DNA of 6,291 nt, taken from assembly GCA_964453155.1 (NCBI GenBank), contig CAYVQU010000253.1, positions 1-6,291 on the forward strand, given 5' to 3'. This document shows, in pieces, positions 1-6,291 of the stretch; position 1 is the stretch's first letter; each line of letters opens with the position of its first letter. The translations under genes and the position numbers were made by a program. The DNA is from CAYVQU01 sp964453155 (GTDB lineage Bacteria > Chloroflexota > Anaerolineae > Anaerolineales > UBA11858). The notes under the pieces are model-generated. The model saw only the letters and a list, made by a program, of their open reading frames with translations, had not been told where the DNA came from and did not search any database.

Positions 1-203
1 TTTGTTAATGTCCTTTTTGACACTTATTTGTCTACTTATTTCTGAACCATCCCGAGATTTGTGATTATAAACAAATACAAAGACTCAAAACTTCAGCGAT
101 TAACGATTCAAGGTCAGTTTTAGTTGATACATTATCTGAGGTTCGTTCAACTTGAATGAACCTCAGATAATTTGAGATAATTGAGATGTTCAATTTGTGA
201 TTC
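1..203. other. Non-coding region downstream of the lipoprotein gene
   Basis: This AT-rich stretch holds no credible reading frame. It contains a direct repeat ACTTATTT at 22-29 and 34-41 (12-base period), a short inverted repeat ATTTGT/ACAAAT at 57-62 and 71-76 around an 8-base spacer, and the long stem-loop at 131-171 described separately. Just after that stem-loop AGATAATT occurs twice (165-172 and 175-182). I see no tRNA, CRISPR array or insertion-sequence end. Its likely role is the 3' flank and transcription end of the minus-strand gene. Confidence 0.6.
131..171 (-). terminator. Long stem-loop after the lipoprotein gene, possible terminator
   Basis: Bases 131-150 are the reverse complement of 152-171 except at one pair (145 with 157), giving a nearly perfect 41-base palindrome with core GAGGTTC/GAACCTC. 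It starts 32 bases beyond the stop of the minus-strand lipoprotein gene, where a terminator is expected. No U-run follows it on the minus strand, so it is not a textbook rho-independent terminator. It could instead protect the mRNA 3' end, work with a termination factor, or act as a DNA palindrome. The odd pair would be G-U in plus-strand RNA but C-A in minus-strand RNA. Confidence 0.45.
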
Positions 204-995
204 TTAGGGTGATACAGAAACCCAATTTCCCCACATCATACCGCCGTAGCGTTCTCCGCAGGGGTCTTCGATTGGCTTGAATTTCAGCCGGTCACCATCA
301 CTGCCAGCCCAGCGTACAAAATAGGTGCCGACTTGACCTTCACAAAGCCCTTCATGATTTTCCCCAGCCGAATCTAAATATTCAAGAAACGTGAATACCA
401 TACCATCATAGGTCCAGATCCCGAGGCTGCCTGGGTGTTCTTCGCTGACCGGTTCAGAAAGATCCTCAATTTTTTCTGCAACCCGCACTGTGCCATCTTC
501 ATTAATTTTCATATGCGTTCCAACGGACCAGGCACCGATCAGGTCCTCAGGGGCCACAAAGGGAGCCGACTGTAGGTCGGCCAGGGTCTCATCACTCCAA
601 CTGAAGTTGAAGGTTTTGATCTTACCGTCTTCGATGGTAGCCTCGCTGGTTCCGGTAAGGATATCGATGCCATAGAATTTCATCGAGTCCATGCTCATGG
701 TGTCGTGGCCGATGATCACGTTATCGTTCACCGCTACAATTTCTTCCTCCAGGTGGAAATTGTCGGCGAACATTCCTTCTAGCCAGGCTCGAATTTCCTC
801 CTTGCCGACGAAGGGTTCCGGGCTGACAGAGTTGACCACCGCATCATCGGCGTAAAATGCCAGGGCAGCCTCCAGGTCTTGGGAATTGATGGCCTCCGTC
901 ATTTTCTGGGACAATTTTTCATGGTTCGGTGCGCAACCTGAACATAAAATGACGAGTAAGCCCAAGACTAAAATCGAAACGTACATTTTCTTCAT
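204..995 (-). CDS. Secreted lipoprotein with NTF2/SnoaL-like domain and C-terminal beta-rich domain
   Basis: The 263-residue product begins with a lipoprotein signal: MKK, a hydrophobic stretch at residues 5-17, then a lipobox-like CSGC with Cys21 as the predicted lipidated residue. The -3 position is Cys rather than Leu (Leu is at -4), so it is a variant box. Residues about 26-142 read as an NTF2-like/SnoaL-like fold: an N-terminal helix, the motif SQDLEAALAFYADDAVV at 38-54, FVGKEEIRAWLEG at 62-74, and beta strands ending near FNFSW (129-133). Residues about 149-263 form a second, beta-rich, lipocalin-like domain (DLIGAW at 151-156, NEDGT at 165-169, VGTYFV at 222-227) with Cys218 and Cys246 as a possible disulfide. 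I recall similar two-domain proteins in Chloroflexota but know no assigned function. NTF2-like domains may be enzymes, ligand binders or structural, and I see no diagnostic catalytic residues. The start is supported by GGAGG six bases upstream. The gene is divergent from the kinase gene. The product should sit on the outer membrane face. Confidence 0.85.
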   Translation of the reverse strand: MKKMYVSILVLGLLVILCSGCAPNHEKLSQKMTEAINSQDLEAALAFYADDAVVNSVSPEPFVGKEEIRAWLEGMFADNFHLEEEIVAVNDNVIIGHDTMSMDSMKFYGIDILTGTSEATIEDGKIKTFNFSWSDETLADLQSAPFVAPEDLIGAWSVGTHMKINEDGTVRVAEKIEDLSEPVSEEHPGSLGIWTYDGMVFTFLEYLDSAGENHEGLCEGQVGTYFVRWAGSDGDRLKFKPIEDPCGERYGGMMWGNWVSVSP

Positions 996-1001
996 TTTGA
1001 A

Positions 1002-1006
1002 CCTCC
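1002..1006 (-). promoter_or_regulatory. Ribosome binding site of the lipoprotein gene
   Basis: CCTCC on the plus strand reads GGAGG on the minus strand, six bases before the ATG at 995. This strong Shine-Dalgarno match decides the start in favour of Met1 over the in-frame Met4. Confidence 0.85.
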
Positions 1007-1074
1007 AGTTCGCAAAACAAGTAGGATATGACGTTCAAAACTATAATGCAAGTTGGTTTATTTTTGGTCTCTCT

Positions 1075-1095
1075 GGGGGGTGGGGAAAAGTTGGG
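1075..1095 (+). other. G-run tract in the divergent intergenic spacer
   Basis: Runs of six, four and three guanines (1075-1080, 1082-1085, 1093-1095) lie within 21 bases, about 40 bases upstream of the TATAAT of the kinase gene. Only three separate runs are present. A two-layer quadruplex is possible on paper but a classic four-run, three-layer one is not. It may simply be part of an operator or a compositional accident. Confidence 0.3.
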
Positions 1096-1133
1096 ATTTG
1101 CAATTTTTACCCTGATCTCAGCGGAATCTTCTG

Positions 1134-1139
1134 TATAAT
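1134..1139 (+). promoter_or_regulatory. Candidate -10 element for the kinase gene
   Basis: A perfect TATAAT preceded directly by TG lies 63 bases upstream of the kinase ATG. No good -35 hexamer stands at 16-18 bases: the sequence there is close to CCTGAT, and the nearest TTG-type hexamer (TTGCAA at 1098) is 30 bases away. If it is used, transcription would start near 1146 and leave a leader of about 57 bases. The missing -35 suggests dependence on an activator or a different sigma factor, or that the match is due to chance in AT-rich DNA. Confidence 0.45.
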
Positions 1140-1190
1140 GAAGGGGACATTGTCCATCCAACGGAACCGCGTTCATCGGAATATCTCCCG

Positions 1191-1196
1191 AAAGGA
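1191..1196 (+). promoter_or_regulatory. Ribosome binding site of the kinase gene
   Basis: AAAGGA ends six bases before the ATG at 1203. It supports this start, which also fits the protein: the kinase domain begins about 12 residues in, as is usual for bacterial Ser/Thr kinases with an N-terminal catalytic domain. Confidence 0.7.
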
Positions 1197-1202
1197 TCCA
1201 GA

Positions 1203-5943
<4,741 letters not shown>

Positions 5944-5951
<8 letters not shown>

Positions 5952-6075
5952 AGAAGAAATACCTCTGCCCATCGATGAGTTGATCGTTCTGGAGTGCGAG
6001 CGCTTGACTCGTTCTTTGACGGAAACTGAGTGCCAACAATACCTGAATGTTGAAACTTGGTCAATATTTCCGTAA
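5944..6075 (+). pseudogene. Remnant of a WD40-protein C-terminal tail in the +1 frame
   Basis: Reading from GTG at 5944, which overlaps the kinase gene's stop, gives 43 codons to TAA at 6073-6075. The segment PLPIDELIVLECERLTRSLT followed by ETECQQYLNVETW resembles the tail that ends many nSTAND/WD40 proteins of Chloroflexota, as I recall it (DELIALACxRxTRxLTxxECxQYLxVExC). It is also like the tail of the kinase protein itself. It has no propeller of its own, and the closing Cys of the family pattern is Trp here. I therefore read it as the 3' remnant of a paralogue or of an older, longer tail put out of frame. A short, translationally coupled peptide from the overlapping GTG is possible, but no good ribosome binding site is visible. 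The open frame extends back to ATG 5866, inside the kinase gene. Confidence 0.5.
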
Positions 6076-6115
6076 TAGGTACTGCTGGTGTTACTTGACG
6101 CCTTTAGATGTTCAA

Positions 6116-6137
6116 ATTACCATTCCGAATAGGTAAT
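6116..6137. repeat. Imperfect 22-base palindrome
   Basis: ATTACC (6116-6121) pairs with GGTAAT (6132-6137), and inside it ATTC pairs with GAAT around one C, leaving one bulged A at 6131. No U-run follows on either strand. It may be an operator-like site or chance. It lies 41 bases after the end of the tail remnant. Confidence 0.3.
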
Positions 6138-6148
6138 ATCTTCAAGAC

Positions 6149-6173
6149 ACATCGCCCCCAATAACGATGTTTT
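6149..6173 (+). terminator. Weak candidate terminator downstream of the kinase gene
   Basis: ACATCG (6149-6154) and CGATGT (6165-6170) form a six-pair stem around the loop CCCCCAATAA, ending in four T (6170-6173). The position, about 200 bases after the kinase stop, is plausible, but the stem is short and the T-run very short, so it would be inefficient. Confidence 0.25.
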
Positions 6174-6222
6174 CACCACAATCATAGGGATGGCGGTTCG
6201 GAACACGTCCAATACCGCCCAC

Positions 6223-6291
6223 CTACAATAACACCACAAAAACAATAACAGCAATAAGATAAGCTCCCAACCCTGGCACGCTGGTTCCTTT
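6223..6291 (-). CDS. Possible C-terminal end of a membrane protein, cut by the window edge
   Basis: Read on the minus strand from the window's last base, 22 codons end in TAG (6223-6225): KGTSVPG followed by LGAYLIAVIVFVVLL. The run of 15 mostly aliphatic residues just before the stop looks like a C-terminal membrane helix. The evidence is only hydrophobicity over a very short frame, and an overlapping frame is also open, so this is a weak call. No family can be named. Confidence 0.22.
   Translation of the reverse strand, partial: KGTSVPGLGAYLIAVIVFVVLL

Larger units (their letters stand above)
6076..6222. other. Non-coding region with small inverted repeats
   Basis: No convincing gene is present. 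It holds three small inverted repeats, two described separately (6116-6137 and 6149-6173). The third is GGCGGT/ACCGCC at 6192-6197 and 6214-6219, with a 16-base loop that itself begins inside GTTC-G-GAAC (6196-6204). An open minus-strand frame without a visible start in the window runs through 6117-6290, but it resembles nothing I know. Confidence 0.45.

Noticed and set aside
1042..1047. Second TATAAT on the plus strand, and the overlapping ACTATA (TATAGT on the minus strand)
   Set aside because: No acceptable -35 hexamer stands at the right distance for either strand. For the lipoprotein gene a poor TTGCAT-17-TATCCT pair is another option, so no promoter can be chosen.
1145..1174. Small hairpins GGAC-ATT-GTCC and GAAC-CGC-GTTC in the kinase leader
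   Set aside because: Four-pair stems are too weak to support a riboswitch or attenuator, and no larger alternative structure is evident by eye.
919..1176. Minus-strand open frame of 85 codons upstream of and overlapping the lipoprotein gene
   Set aside because: It overlaps the signal-peptide region in another frame, and the true gene has a strong ribosome binding site and lipobox.
6226..6258. Repeated CAATAA units (6226, 6243, 6252, and one at 6159)
   Set aside because: The spacing is irregular, the units are short and the region is A/C-rich, so chance is sufficient. It is not a CRISPR array or an iteron set.

Overview
The window holds two complete, divergently transcribed protein genes, a probable gene remnant, and short non-coding ends. 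The organism is most likely a member of the Chloroflexota (Anaerolineae-like). I infer this from the nSTAND1-TM-WD40 architecture, the wording of the linker after the membrane helix, and the C-terminal tail of the large protein, all of which I associate with that group. Nothing in the window, such as an rRNA gene, fixes the taxonomy.

Layout: 1-203 is AT-rich non-coding DNA with a long stem-loop at 131-171. The minus-strand gene at 204-995 encodes a 263-residue secreted lipoprotein with an NTF2/SnoaL-like domain followed by a small beta-rich domain. A 207-bp spacer (996-1202) carries the divergent start signals, a G-run tract and a perfect TATAAT. The plus-strand gene at 1203-5951 encodes one 1582-residue signalling protein. 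Its order is Ser/Thr kinase, LuxR/GerE-type helix-turn-helix, nSTAND1 P-loop NTPase, charged helix, one membrane helix, linker, 14 WD40-like repeats, and a short tail with the protein's only two cysteines.

Directly after its stop, in the +1 frame, 5944-6075 encodes what looks like a second, diverged copy of the same kind of C-terminal tail. It is most simply a remnant of a lost or recombined paralogue. From 6076 to the end there are only small inverted repeats and, at the edge, a possible 22-codon C-terminal end of a minus-strand membrane protein.

The large protein is the centre of interest. It has an intact protein kinase, an intact DNA-binding motif and an intact STAND NTPase on one side of a predicted membrane helix, and a double beta-propeller on the other. 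A reasonable model is a membrane-anchored receptor: the propellers sense a ligand or partner, the NTPase acts as a switch, and the outputs are phosphorylation and possibly direct DNA binding. The divergent lipoprotein would lie on the same outer face as the propellers, so it is a possible partner. That link rests on position alone.
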